Positions 53,436 to 62,862 of a DNA stretch of 64,000 nucleotides are shown here, one piece after another. Source of the stretch: Ruegeria_C sp040830705 (GTDB taxonomy: Bacteria; Pseudomonadota; Alphaproteobacteria; Rhodobacterales; Rhodobacteraceae); the NCBI GenBank assembly GCA_040830705.1, contig JBFOME010000011.1, forward strand, positions 124,001 through 188,000, in the 5' to 3' direction. The notes under the pieces are model-generated. The model was not told where the DNA came from and made no database searches. It saw only the letters and a program-made list of their open reading frames with translations. Position 1 is the stretch's first letter. Every line of letters begins with the position of its first letter. Both the position numbers and the translations under genes were made by a program.

Positions 53436-54587
53436 TCAGCGCGTGCCCAGCAGATCGCGCGCGATACGCTCAAAGATTGCGGTGCCCACCGGTATCAGAT
53501 CATCGGGGAAATCGTAGTTGGGGCTGTGCAGTACCGGGTGACTCTCGCCCGGCCCCAAACACAGCATCGCGGCCTTCGCCCCCCAGCCAAAAACTCCAAA
53601 ATCCTCGGAAGCACGCATCGGCAGGCCGGTTTCGCCATGCGGAATTCCGATGGCGTCCATCGCGCGAACCGCCACGGTGGTGGCCTCGGCATCGTTGATC
53701 GACGCGGCAAATTCGTCATTCACCTCGAAGCGGACCGCCAGACCGGCCTGATCAGCGGCAGCGCGCGCCAGATCCTGTGCGGCGGCGGCGAGATCCGCCA
53801 TTGTGTCATCTCGCGTGGTGCGCAGCGTGGCATGGATCACACCCTCACCCGGAGCGATCCCGAAGACCGGCTCGCCCATGCGCAGATGGGTCAATGTGAC
53901 AAGCCTGAACCCTTCGTCCAGATCACCGCCCTGCCCCAGTGCCTCCAGCGCAGGGATCAGGGCCGCGATGGCGCGCCCGGGCGAGACACCCTCTTCCGGT
54001 TCTGCGGCATGAGCGGTTCGCCCGGTCAGGGTGATTTTCAACCCCTGCGATGCGCAATTGATCAGCCCCGAGCGAGTCGAGACGTACCCAAACGGACGCC
54101 CCGGTTCGTTATGGATCGCAAAAGCCCAATCGGGCTTAAGCGCGGCAAATTCCGGGTCCGCGACCACAGCGCGCGCACCGCTGCCATCCTCTTCGGCGGG
54201 CTGGAACATCAGCACCACCCGCCCCCGTGCAACGGGCTTGCGCGACAATAGACGCCCAAGCCCCAACAACATGGTCATGTGCCCGTCATGACCACAAAGG
54301 TGCCCCTTGCCCGGCACCTCAGAGGACCAGGGAACCCCGGACAGTTCTTCGATAGGTAAGGCGTCCAGTTCGGCCCGAAACAGCACAGTCGGCCCGACCT
54401 GACCGCCGTCAAATACCGCCGCAACTCCATTTCCGCCCAGGCCGGTCACAATACGGGTCGGGCCGAGTTCGGCTAGTGCAGAAGCAATAGTGCGCGCGGT
54501 CTCCTTCTCTTCGCCGGAGATCTCGGGACGTCGGTGCAAGTCACGGCGAAAGGCAGTCAGCGCAACCAGATCGGAATTTGAAAGCAT
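53436..54587 (-). CDS. M20 family amidohydrolase/peptidase
   Basis: 383 residues from the ATG at 54587 (GGGGAA before). Metal site HLCGHDGHMTMLLGLG and FQPAEEDGSGARAV; AELDALPIEELSG near residue 70; HAAEPEEG and GMRASEDFG-like MRASEDFGVFGW near the end complete the M20D pattern. Hydrolyses N-acyl amino acids, hippurate or similar; substrate unknown. Confidence 0.93.
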   Translation of the reverse strand: MLSNSDLVALTAFRRDLHRRPEISGEEKETARTIASALAELGPTRIVTGLGGNGVAAVFDGGQVGPTVLFRAELDALPIEELSGVPWSSEVPGKGHLCGHDGHMTMLLGLGRLLSRKPVARGRVVLMFQPAEEDGSGARAVVADPEFAALKPDWAFAIHNEPGRPFGYVSTRSGLINCASQGLKITLTGRTAHAAEPEEGVSPGRAIAALIPALEALGQGGDLDEGFRLVTLTHLRMGEPVFGIAPGEGVIHATLRTTRDDTMADLAAAAQDLARAAADQAGLAVRFEVNDEFAASINDAEATTVAVRAMDAIGIPHGETGLPMRASEDFGVFGWGAKAAMLCLGPGESHPVLHSPNYDFPDDLIPVGTAIFERIARDLLGTR

Positions 54588-54805
54588 TGGATTCCCCTGA
54601 ACCAAAGCGGGCTCGCGCGTTCTTAGCCGAAGCAAACGCAGAATTGCAGCCCCCTCCACCGGCCATTTATCGCTCGTCGCTCAGAGCGGCACACAAGACA
54701 CATGCAGACGCCGAACCGATGCAATGACCCAAGATACCTAGCTTAGTGGCACAACCTCCAGTAAGTTCACGAAAAACAAGACTCATATATTAACGAGGGT
54801 TTCTC

Positions 54806-57079
54806 ATGCTCCGGTTACTGCAACTGGTTTCAGTGCTTTGCTTGGCAATTCTATGCGCCTCCCCTTCATATGCACAAACTGCGTCCTCAACCTCTGATTC
54901 CAGCACTGCTGCCGCCCCGGTCGTTCCTGCTGACCTGACCCCGGAACAGGTGGATGATCTGGTGGCGCGCATGAGCGACGATCAGGTCCGCGCGCTGCTG
55001 CTGGAGCGTCTGGATGCCGTGGCCGAGGCCCATGCCGCGAAGGCCGAAGACCAAGAGGACCCGCTGACCGAAATCAATGAAATCTGGGCCGAGATGGTCA
55101 CCTCATGGACGCATGTTCTGGTGACATTGCCCAACATTTTCAGCGCTCAGGTCGAGGCTTTCGGCAATTTTGGGACAACGTTCGGGACCACCGGCGTATT
55201 TGTCTTGATTGGGCTGGTCCTGACCGTTCTGGCCTTGGGATATGCCGCCGAAAAGCTCTTTGGGCTGCTAACCCGCAAGTGGCATGAGCAGTCCAATGAG
55301 AGCGAAGATGCCGATCTTTGGGGTGCGGCGCGGTATCTGTTCCGGCGCTTTTGCCACGAGATAGCGGGCCTGATCGTCTTCTACGTGGTTATTCGAGCCG
55401 TCGGTCGCGCCCTGCTTACGACCGAGCAAATAACTTACGCAGCGCCCTTTGTATTCTTCCTGATCTGGATTCCGCGGTTGGGCGCAGCGGTGTCGCGATT
55501 TGTTCTCGCCCCGCAAAAACCAAAGCTCCGGCTGGTCAATGTTGACGACCATTGGGCAAAATACCTGTATCGCAACCTGATCGGCCTGCTTGTGCTGATT
55601 GGGCTCACATTGTTCATTTTGCGTTTCAATGCACTCAACGGCATTACCGGTGGCGAGACGCGCATCGGCTTCTGGCTCAACGCCGCGATCCATATCTATA
55701 TTGGCGTCATTGCCTGGACTGCCCGCGAGGGCCTGTCTCAGATGATGCTGGGAACGGACCCTGATCGCACAAAGTTCGACGAAGAGGTCGCCAGGTACTA
55801 TCCCTATTTCGCCATCGGTGTCTCAGCTGTGATCTGGATTCTGGTCGAATTCCTTGCCGCGCAGCGCGATCCATCGATCCGCGCCCTGCTGGTCAAGGGG
55901 CCGCATTTCACCACCATGTTCTGGCTGTTGATCGCGCCGGCTTTGGACACTCTGATACGTGGCCTGGTGCGTCATTTGCAGCCACCGATGTCTGGAGAAG
56001 GCCCGCTGGCCGAGAAAGCCTATAAATCGACCAAGCGCAGCTATATCCGTATTGGTCGCGTACTGGCCGGGCTGTTTGTGGTGATGATGATCGCACGCGC
56101 CTGGCAGCTTGATCTGCGCCATGTTGCTTCTGCCGGTATCGGTGCCGAGGTTGGTGGTGCGGTGATCGAGTTCCTGCTGATCGTCGCTGCGGGCTATATC
56201 ATCAATGAGGTTGTCTCGCTCTGGATCAACCGCAGGCTGGCAAGAGAGCAAACCGCGGCGGAATCGGTAGACGAGGAAGCTGGCGGCGAAGGTGGTGGAT
56301 CAGGCGGATCGCGCCTTGCGACCGTGCTGCCGCTGATCCGGGTCACCGCACAGATCACCATCGCCGTGCTTTTTGGTCTGTTGGCGCTCAGCTCGCTAGG
56401 TGTCAACATCACACCGCTTCTGGCCGGTGCTGGTGTTCTGGGTCTGGCCATCGGTTTCGGCGCTCAGAAACTCGTGGCCGACATCGTGGGCGGCGTGTTC
56501 TTCCTGATCGACGACGCGTTCCGTGTGGGCGAATATGTCGATGTGGGCGGCACCACTGGCACGGTCGAGAAAATCTCGATCCGCTCCATGCAACTGCGCC
56601 ACCATCGCGGACCGGTCCACACCATTCCTTATGGCGAGATTCAGAAGCTGACCAACTATAGCCGCGACTGGGTGATCATGAAGCTGAAATTCACCGTGCC
56701 TTTCGACACCGACCCCAACAAGGTCAAGAAGATCTTCAAGAAGATCGGTGCCGAGATGATGGCCGACGAGATCCACAAGGATGGCTTCCTGGAACCCTTC
56801 AAATCGCAGGGCGTGTTTGATTTCGACGATGTCGGCATGATCATCCGGGGCAAGTTCATGGCCATTCCCGGCAAACAATTCACGCTGCGCAAGGAAATCT
56901 ACAACCGCGTCAAAGCCGCCTTTAAGGAAAATGGCATCGACTTTGCCCGCCGCGAGGTGCGCGTCGCCATTCCGGGTCTGGACGAGGCCGAAAACGTCAC
57001 GGATGAACAAAAAGCCAGCATTGGTGCTGCCGCTGGCGAAGCGGTTAACCAGCAATTGGCCAAAGATCAGGGCAACTAA
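54806..57079 (+). CDS. Large MscS-family mechanosensitive channel
   Basis: 757 residues. Signal peptide to about residue 23; a periplasmic helical segment; about ten further hydrophobic segments; pore helix at 536-570 (LLAGAGVLGLAIGFGAQKLVADIVGG with the Gly/Ala pattern), then the MscS beta domain DDAFRVGEYVDVGGTTGTVEKISIRS. Protects against osmotic down-shock; the extra N-terminal membrane part is as in YbdG/MscK-like relatives. Confidence 0.93.
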   Translation: MLRLLQLVSVLCLAILCASPSYAQTASSTSDSSTAAAPVVPADLTPEQVDDLVARMSDDQVRALLLERLDAVAEAHAAKAEDQEDPLTEINEIWAEMVTSWTHVLVTLPNIFSAQVEAFGNFGTTFGTTGVFVLIGLVLTVLALGYAAEKLFGLLTRKWHEQSNESEDADLWGAARYLFRRFCHEIAGLIVFYVVIRAVGRALLTTEQITYAAPFVFFLIWIPRLGAAVSRFVLAPQKPKLRLVNVDDHWAKYLYRNLIGLLVLIGLTLFILRFNALNGITGGETRIGFWLNAAIHIYIGVIAWTAREGLSQMMLGTDPDRTKFDEEVARYYPYFAIGVSAVIWILVEFLAAQRDPSIRALLVKGPHFTTMFWLLIAPALDTLIRGLVRHLQPPMSGEGPLAEKAYKSTKRSYIRIGRVLAGLFVVMMIARAWQLDLRHVASAGIGAEVGGAVIEFLLIVAAGYIINEVVSLWINRRLAREQTAAESVDEEAGGEGGGSGGSRLATVLPLIRVTAQITIAVLFGLLALSSLGVNITPLLAGAGVLGLAIGFGAQKLVADIVGGVFFLIDDAFRVGEYVDVGGTTGTVEKISIRSMQLRHHRGPVHTIPYGEIQKLTNYSRDWVIMKLKFTVPFDTDPNKVKKIFKKIGAEMMADEIHKDGFLEPFKSQGVFDFDDVGMIIRGKFMAIPGKQFTLRKEIYNRVKAAFKENGIDFARREVRVAIPGLDEAENVTDEQKASIGAAAGEAVNQQLAKDQGN

Positions 57080-57090
57080 GCTGCGCCGAC

Positions 57091-57123
57091 TCGGGCAGCC
57101 CCTGTTCTTGCAGGGCTGCCCGA
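57091..57123. terminator. Hairpin between convergent genes
   Basis: 11-bp perfect stem TCGGGCAGCCC/GGGCTGCCCGA with an 11-nt loop, between mscS and the gene at 57155. No U-tract, so weak as an intrinsic terminator. Confidence 0.55.
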
Positions 57124-57154
57124 TTGCCGTCTTACGCTCCGGATGGTCGCGACC

Positions 57155-57901
57155 TCAGATCGCGCGCAACTCTTCCATGTTTACCTCGACGCCACTCGAA
57201 AGACTGGGCGAGACATGGGTCAGGATCTTCTCCCTCTGGGCGAAGAGATCGATGCCGCCATCGTTAAACATGACCCCCTCGGGATGGTCCGACCGCCACC
57301 GCGCTAGCACAGCCTCCATCTCTGAGAAGTACGCCGCCTGTGCCGCCTCCGAGCGGAACTTCACCCCGCGCACCAGCGTGATATGGAACGGGTTGCCGTA
57401 ATCGCCGCAGGGGCAGGCTAGCACCGTGCTGAAGATCCCCAGCAATTGGCCAATGACAGACGAAGGGTCGTATTCCAGCAGCAGCTCCAGCTCGTTTGAG
57501 GGCGTCAGGTTCACTCGCGACGGCATGACCCGGATCGGCGCAAATTTGATCGCGCGCATCACTTTTTCGACATAATCGAAGGGCAGCCCCCCATCCGCTT
57601 TGTTATCCGGTCCGAACCGCCAGATTTCCGCATGCGCCGTATCGGGACGCTCCAGCTTGGTATTGTCCCCGCCACCGATCAGCCAGCCATCGTCGCTGGT
57701 CTCGCAGAGATGCGTGTAGGTGCGATCAGTCAGCAGGTTCAGGTCGATCTGAGGGCTGACTTCTGCACGGCAATCAAGCCCGATATTGGCGAGCCGGTTC
57801 AATTTGCACGCCGGGTGCATATGCCCACTCGGGTTTAGATGATCGTAACTCGCCATGAACTCGGGCGTGACAATGTTGGGGCGATCGGCGGCGTCCTGCA
57901 T
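57155..57901 (-). CDS. Conserved-looking protein of unknown function
   Basis: 248 residues from the ATG at 57901 (GAGGAGAGATC just before). No signal peptide or membrane segment. Visible features: HMHPACKLNRLANIGLDCRAE, LLTDRTYTHLCETSDDGWL, VMPSRVNLTPSNELELLLEYDP and ACPCGDYGNPFHITLVRG, with several conserved-type Cys and His that could bind metal. No family recognised. Stands alone; 282 nt up to ridA show no gene. Confidence 0.75.
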   Translation of the reverse strand: MQDAADRPNIVTPEFMASYDHLNPSGHMHPACKLNRLANIGLDCRAEVSPQIDLNLLTDRTYTHLCETSDDGWLIGGGDNTKLERPDTAHAEIWRFGPDNKADGGLPFDYVEKVMRAIKFAPIRVMPSRVNLTPSNELELLLEYDPSSVIGQLLGIFSTVLACPCGDYGNPFHITLVRGVKFRSEAAQAAYFSEMEAVLARWRSDHPEGVMFNDGGIDLFAQREKILTHVSPSLSSGVEVNMEELRAI

Positions 57902-58183
57902 GATCTCTCCTCGGGAGTTGTTGCGGGGCTTCGAATGGCGCGGACCTGCATCGGTCAATGCGCCATGGCGTTGTGAGCACCAACACAGAAGCATGGCAAT
58001 CGAACTATCGCAATACGGCACGCGGTTTTGGTACTCTGTTCATCCTTACACTCCACCTCACCCGGCCCGGCTGGTTTCATGCTCTTTTGGCGTGTTCAGA
58101 GAAATTTGCGTTTGCCTTAGCCCATGCCTTGTGCCCAAACACGCGCGCAACTCCAACTTGATCGTGACAACAAGGACAGCTCC

Positions 58184-58525
58184 ATGATTGAACGCATTGA
58201 AACCGGCACCCGCTCCTCAAAGATCGTGAAACATAACGGCGTCGCCTATCTGACCGGACAGGTCGCCGAAGGCGACACGATTCAGGATCAGGTCCGCACC
58301 TGCCTGCAGAACATCGATGCCCTTCTGGAAAAGGCCGGTTCATCGCGCCAGCAAATGCTGCGCGTCACGATCTGGCTTGCGGATATGAAGGATTTCAACG
58401 GTCTGAACGAAGTCTGGAACGCCTGGGTTCCCGAAGGGCACGCTCCGGCTCGGGCGTGTGGCGAATCCAAACTGGCGCGGCCGGAACTCAAGGTCGAATT
58501 CATCGTCGACGCCGCCTACGACTAG
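58184..58525 (+). CDS. RidA-family protein
   Basis: 113 residues. Hydrolyses reactive enamine/imine intermediates from PLP enzymes in family members. HNGVAYLTGQVAEGDTIQDQVRTCLQNIDALL and RVTIWLADMKDFNGLNEVWNAW are present; the active-site Arg of RidA is in RPELKVEF-like ARPELKVEFIVDA. AAGGACAG before the ATG at 58184. Confidence 0.9.
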   Translation: MIERIETGTRSSKIVKHNGVAYLTGQVAEGDTIQDQVRTCLQNIDALLEKAGSSRQQMLRVTIWLADMKDFNGLNEVWNAWVPEGHAPARACGESKLARPELKVEFIVDAAYD

Positions 58526-58696
58526 GCCGGTAGCCCCGCCGGATCGTCCCGTCGCAACCGCGAATGCGCCCAAGCGACGGGACCACCCGCCCGTAGGCAC
58601 AACACGTACCAGCATGATCCACACACGCCCCCTTCCCCCCGGCCCTCCCTTCGCCTAAAAGGCGCCAAACTTTGCCATCTCGGGGACCCAGACAGG

Positions 58697-60856
58697 ATGC
58701 AAGAGCCAGCCATCACGCCGGAACTGATCGAAAGCCACGGGCTGAAACCCGATGAATACGAGATGATCCTCGAAATCATCGGACGTGAGCCAAGCTTTAC
58801 CGAGTTGGGCATCTTTTCGGCCATGTGGAATGAGCATTGCTCCTACAAGTCTTCAAAAAAATGGCTGCGTACCCTGCCCACATCCGGCCCGCAGGTGATC
58901 TGCGGCCCCGGCGAGAATGCCGGTGTGGTCGATATCGGTGACGGTCAGGCCGTAGTCTTCAAGATGGAAAGCCACAACCACCCCTCTTACATCGAACCCT
59001 ATCAGGGCGCCGCGACGGGCGTGGGCGGCATCCTGCGCGATGTTTTCACCATGGGCGCGCGACCGATCGCGTCGATGAACGCGCTCAGCTTTGGCGAGCC
59101 GGGACACCACAAGACCCGGCAACTGGTCAACGGCGTGGTCGAGGGGATCGGCGGTTACGGCAATTGCTTCGGTGTACCTTGCGTCGGCGGCGAGGTGCGG
59201 TTCCACCCCGCCTATAACGGCAACTGCCTTGTGAACGCCTTCGCCGCAGGTCTCGCTGACAGCGACAAGATCTTCTACTCGGCGGCCTCCGGCGTCGGCA
59301 TGCCAGTGGTTTATCTGGGCGCCAAAACCGGACGTGACGGTGTTGGCGGCGCTACCATGGCCAGCGCCGAGTTCGATGACACCATCGAAGAGAAGCGCCC
59401 CACCGTTCAGGTTGGCGACCCCTTCACCGAAAAGCGCCTGATGGAGGCGACCCTAGAGCTGATGCAGACCGGCGCGGTGATCTCGATCCAGGATATGGGC
59501 GCGGCTGGCCTGACCTGTTCGGCCGTAGAGATGGGCGATAAAGGCGGCCTGGGTGTCCGGCTTGATCTGGAAAACGTGCCCCAGCGCGAAGACAACATGA
59601 CCGCGTATGAGATGATGCTGTCCGAGAGCCAGGAACGCATGCTCATGGTGCTGAAGCCCGAGCTTGAGGGTGAAGCCCGCGCCGTGTTCGAGAAATGGGA
59701 TCTGGATTTCGCCATCGTTGGTGAAACCATCGCCGAGGACCGCTTCCTGATCGTCCACAATGGCGAAGTCAAAGCTGATCTGGTCCTGTCCAAACTCTCC
59801 TCAACCGCCCCAGAATATGACCGCCCGTGGGAGCCGACGCCGGAAGCCGAAGCCTTGGCCGACGTGCCGCAAATCGACCCGATCGACGGGCTACGCGCCC
59901 TGCTCGCCTCGCCCAACTACGCGGGCAAGCAATGGGTCTATGAGCAATATGACACCATGGTCATGGCCGACAGCGCCCGCACGCCGGGCCTGGGGGCTGG
60001 CATGGTCCGCGTCCATGGCACCGACAAGGCGCTGGCATTCACCAGCGACGTGACGCCGCGCTATGTGCGCGCCAATCCCATTGAAGGCGGCAAACAGGCC
60101 GTGGCCGAGGCCTATCGCAACCTGACCGCCGTGGGGGCCAAGCCGCTCGCCACCACCGATAACCTGAATTTCGGCAATCCCGAAAAGCCCGAGATCATGG
60201 GCCAGTTCGTCGGCGCGATCAAAGGCATCGGCGCCGCCTGCGCCGCGCTCGACATGCCGATCGTCTCGGGCAATGTCTCGCTCTACAACGAAACCGACGG
60301 CCAGGGCATTCTGCCCACCCCTACCATCGGCGCGGTCGGGCTGCTCGACCATACCGACGACATCATCGGAAACGAGGTGCGCGAGGGCCACGTGGCGCTG
60401 CTCATCGGCGAAACATCGGGCCATCTGGGCCAGTCCGCCCTGCTTGCCGAAATGTTCAACCGCGAAGATGGCGATGCGCCCCATGTCGATCTGGAAGCAG
60501 AAAGGCGCAACGGCGACTTCATCCGCGACAATCGCACGCTGATCAAGGCCTGCACCGATCTCAGCGATGGTGGTCTGTCTTTGGCCGCGTTCGAATTGGC
60601 CGAAGCCGCTGGTGTGGGCGTGCAGCTTGACGATGCATCAACCGAGAAACTCTTTGGAGAGGATCAGGCGCGCTATCTGATCGCCTGCAACTTCGATCAG
60701 GCCGAGGCGCTGATGATCGCTGCCGGACAGGCAGGCGTGCCCATCGAAACTGTGGGCCGCTTTACCGGCAACAACGTGCGTATCGGCGGGTCAGAGGCCC
60801 CACTCGCAGAGCTTGCGCAAACCTTCCGGGGCAGTTTCGCGGCGGCAGTGGCCTGA
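58697..60856 (+). CDS. purL: Phosphoribosylformylglycinamidine synthase subunit PurL
   Basis: 719 residues, small-form PurL that works with PurQ and PurS (32-33 kb). SYKSSKKWL, MESHNHPSYIEPYQGAATGVGGI, GQSALL and CTDLSDGGLSLAAFELAE are typical. The gene starts 171 nt after ridA and is followed by bolA after 151 nt. Confidence 0.97.
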   Translation: MQEPAITPELIESHGLKPDEYEMILEIIGREPSFTELGIFSAMWNEHCSYKSSKKWLRTLPTSGPQVICGPGENAGVVDIGDGQAVVFKMESHNHPSYIEPYQGAATGVGGILRDVFTMGARPIASMNALSFGEPGHHKTRQLVNGVVEGIGGYGNCFGVPCVGGEVRFHPAYNGNCLVNAFAAGLADSDKIFYSAASGVGMPVVYLGAKTGRDGVGGATMASAEFDDTIEEKRPTVQVGDPFTEKRLMEATLELMQTGAVISIQDMGAAGLTCSAVEMGDKGGLGVRLDLENVPQREDNMTAYEMMLSESQERMLMVLKPELEGEARAVFEKWDLDFAIVGETIAEDRFLIVHNGEVKADLVLSKLSSTAPEYDRPWEPTPEAEALADVPQIDPIDGLRALLASPNYAGKQWVYEQYDTMVMADSARTPGLGAGMVRVHGTDKALAFTSDVTPRYVRANPIEGGKQAVAEAYRNLTAVGAKPLATTDNLNFGNPEKPEIMGQFVGAIKGIGAACAALDMPIVSGNVSLYNETDGQGILPTPTIGAVGLLDHTDDIIGNEVREGHVALLIGETSGHLGQSALLAEMFNREDGDAPHVDLEAERRNGDFIRDNRTLIKACTDLSDGGLSLAAFELAEAAGVGVQLDDASTEKLFGEDQARYLIACNFDQAEALMIAAGQAGVPIETVGRFTGNNVRIGGSEAPLAELAQTFRGSFAAAVA

Positions 60857-61007
60857 TCGCGCCATCTGCCCTTCTTCTCGTTCCAAATACGGAAATCCTG
60901 CGCCGGGCCACTGGCGCAGGTCCCGGCGGCGGCGCGGTCGTTCTGCATCTTGCGCCCCTGCGCGCATCGTCCTAAATCTTGAATCAGACCATCAGGAGAC
61001 ACCCCAT

Positions 61008-61244
61008 ATGCCCATGAGCGCCCACGAGATCGAAAACCTGCTGCGCGAAGCCTTTCCGGACGCGGAGATTCAGGTCGGCGGCAGCGACGGCGTTCACATG
61101 TCCGCCATGGTGGTGGATGAGAGCTTTCGAGGCAAGAACCGCGTCCAGCAGCAACGCGCCGTCTATGCCGCGCTGAAAGGCAAGATGGACGGGCCGGACG
61201 GTGAACTGCACGCGCTGGCGCTGACCACCAAGGCGCCCGAGTGA
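61008..61244 (+). CDS. bolA: BolA-family protein
   Basis: 78 residues. MSAHEIENLLREAFPDAEIQV, SDGVHMSAMVVDESFRGKNRVQQQRAVYAAL: BolA fold with the conserved His. AGGAG upstream of the ATG at 61008. Works with Grx4 in iron-sulfur transfer; grxD is the fourth gene of this tight unit. Stop overlaps the next start. Confidence 0.93.
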   Translation: MPMSAHEIENLLREAFPDAEIQVGGSDGVHMSAMVVDESFRGKNRVQQQRAVYAALKGKMDGPDGELHALALTTKAPE

Positions 61245-61486
61245 GCCTGACCTTCTGGATATACGCCATTTGCGGACTTATCGCTTTTGGTGGCTGCTTC
61301 GCGATTATCACGGCTATCGGAAAACCGAGAGGCTCAAACCGTGAACGGGGTGTTAAGCCGGGGCAAGGCGATACTGTCATTAATCATGGGATCGCGATGG
61401 GTCCAAGCGGCGGTGGACATCCGACCGCGTCAAGAGTGACAAAAGACCCGCAACAATACGCAAAGGCAATGGCACCGAAAAAATGA
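61241..61486 (+). CDS. Small single-pass membrane protein in the bolA-grxD unit
   Basis: 81 residues, GTG start overlapping the bolA stop. One N-terminal membrane helix (LTFWIYAICGLIAFGGCFAII), then a Gly/Lys-rich cytoplasmic tail (GGGHPTASRVTKDPQQYAK). No family recognised. Stop overlaps the next ATG by 4 nt. Confidence 0.7.
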   Translation: MSLTFWIYAICGLIAFGGCFAIITAIGKPRGSNRERGVKPGQGDTVINHGIAMGPSGGGHPTASRVTKDPQQYAKAMAPKK

Positions 61487-61776
61487 CCACATGGTTCATC
61501 TGGATCGCAGGCGGAATCGCCACTCTTGTGGTTGTCGCCGCGCTGACAGAGGCCTATGTGAAGCGAAACAGGAAACGACGCCTGTCGGATATGCGCCCCG
61601 ATCCGGACAAGATCAGCAAGATCGCGGGTATCGAACGACACGGGCTTGATCCGGTGGCTCTGGCGCAAGCCGAACACCGGCGATTGGAAACAGAGGGCTG
61701 GAACAAGGACCAGCCGAACACGGACATAACACACGCGACCGCGCGCGAAGAGGGAAAGCAAGATGAGCGACGTTAA
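61483..61776 (+). CDS. Second small membrane protein in the bolA-grxD unit
   Basis: 97 residues. Membrane helix at about 4-24 (WFIWIAGGIATLVVVAALTEA), then charged KRNRKRRLSDMRPDPDKIS and a soluble tail. Its end overlaps grxD by 14 nt. No family recognised; the coupling suggests a link to BolA/Grx function. Confidence 0.72.
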   Translation: MTTWFIWIAGGIATLVVVAALTEAYVKRNRKRRLSDMRPDPDKISKIAGIERHGLDPVALAQAEHRRLETEGWNKDQPNTDITHATAREEGKQDERR

Positions 61777-62125
61777 GACCCAGATCGACGAAACCGTCAA
61801 AGCCAATGATGTGGTGCTATATATGAAGGGCACCAAAGAGATGCCGCAATGCGGGTTCTCCTCCCGCGTCGCGGGTGTGCTGAACTATATGGGCGTCGAC
61901 TATTCCGATGTGAACGTGCTGGCCGATGAAGCGATCCGCCAGGGCATCAAGGACTACTCCGACTGGCCTACGGTTCCGCAGCTATACGTTAAAGGTGAAT
62001 TTGTCGGAGGCTGCGACATCATCACCGAGATGACGCTGTCGGGCGAGCTGGACACACTCTTTGACGAAAACGGCGTTGCCTATAACAAAGACGCCGCCGA
62101 CAAGATCCGCGAAGCCAACGCCTGA
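61763..62125 (+). CDS. grxD: Monothiol glutaredoxin, Grx4 family
   Basis: 120 residues. CGFS active site in KEMPQCGFSSRVAGVLN; WPTVPQLYVKGEFVGGCDII holds the cis-Pro loop and glutathione site. Binds a [2Fe-2S] cluster with BolA. The ATG lies inside the end of the preceding gene. Confidence 0.96.
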   Translation: MSDVKTQIDETVKANDVVLYMKGTKEMPQCGFSSRVAGVLNYMGVDYSDVNVLADEAIRQGIKDYSDWPTVPQLYVKGEFVGGCDIITEMTLSGELDTLFDENGVAYNKDAADKIREANA

Positions 62126-62143
62126 TCCACAGCGCGGCGCGGG

Positions 62144-62467
62144 TTACTCCGACTGACAATCAGAATAAATCGCCTGGGTGGAGTCCCCCTCCTCCCAGAG
62201 CAGCAGCGCGGACCGGCCCTTTTCGTGCCACACATATCCGCCGCCGGGTTCGGCATAGCGCACGCCTGAACCTGAGCGGGTCACCGGCAGGCCGATCTGA
62301 TTGCCTTCGATCTGTAACACGACCGCCGCGTCGGCATCCTTGCCCACATGGGTGGCCGTAACCTCGGCCCCGCGCTCGCAAACATAGTAGGACGTTTCGA
62401 TCCAGACGTCTGCGACGGCGGGCGCCGCCAGCACCGCAAGCGCGCAGACAAGTGTCGCGCGCCTCAC
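62144..62467 (-). CDS. MliC-family lysozyme inhibitor-like protein
   Basis: 107 residues, GTG start overlapping the zapA stop. Signal peptide to about residue 19, then YYVCERGAEVTATHV and SGVRYAEPGGGYVWHEKGRSALLLWEEG, the MliC beta-barrel pattern with its conserved SGxxY and W/G motif. Would block C-type lysozyme in the periplasm. Confidence 0.85.
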   Translation of the reverse strand: MRRATLVCALAVLAAPAVADVWIETSYYVCERGAEVTATHVGKDADAAVVLQIEGNQIGLPVTRSGSGVRYAEPGGGYVWHEKGRSALLLWEEGDSTQAIYSDCQSE

Positions 62468-62862
62468 GATGCCTGCGCCCGTTCCTCAACCTCTGCAGCC
62501 AGAGATTCCGCGCGGGCGGCAAGTTCGGCCAAGGTGTCGGTGACAAATGGCGGCACAACCGCCACTTCGATCTGCTCCGGCTCGGGCAACGGCATGTTGC
62601 GCAGTTGCGCCAATTCCGCGTCACGTTCGGCGACCTGCGCCTGAAGCTCTTTCACGCGGTCATCCAGACCGGCGGTCTTGTCAGCCAGCATCAGCCCGGC
62701 CATCAGCAGCATCCGCCCCTCGGGCATGCGGCCGATCTGATCTGCGAGAACCTGTGCCTCTTCATCCAGCATCACGGCGGCGGATTGCAGGAACTGCTCT
62801 TCTCCGGGCTGGCAGGAAACCTCGAAGGCGCGACCGCCGATTGTGATGGTGACACTAGGCAT
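62464..62862 (-). CDS. zapA: Cell division protein ZapA
   Basis: 132 residues. SVTITIGGRAFEVSCQPGEEQFLQSAAVMLDEEA is the ZapA N-terminal domain; a coiled coil (RVKELQAQVAERDAELAQL) follows. Cross-links FtsZ. Starts in a TAATG overlap with the coiled-coil gene upstream and overlaps mliC. Confidence 0.93.
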   Translation of the reverse strand: MPSVTITIGGRAFEVSCQPGEEQFLQSAAVMLDEEAQVLADQIGRMPEGRMLLMAGLMLADKTAGLDDRVKELQAQVAERDAELAQLRNMPLPEPEQIEVAVVPPFVTDTLAELAARAESLAAEVEERAQAS

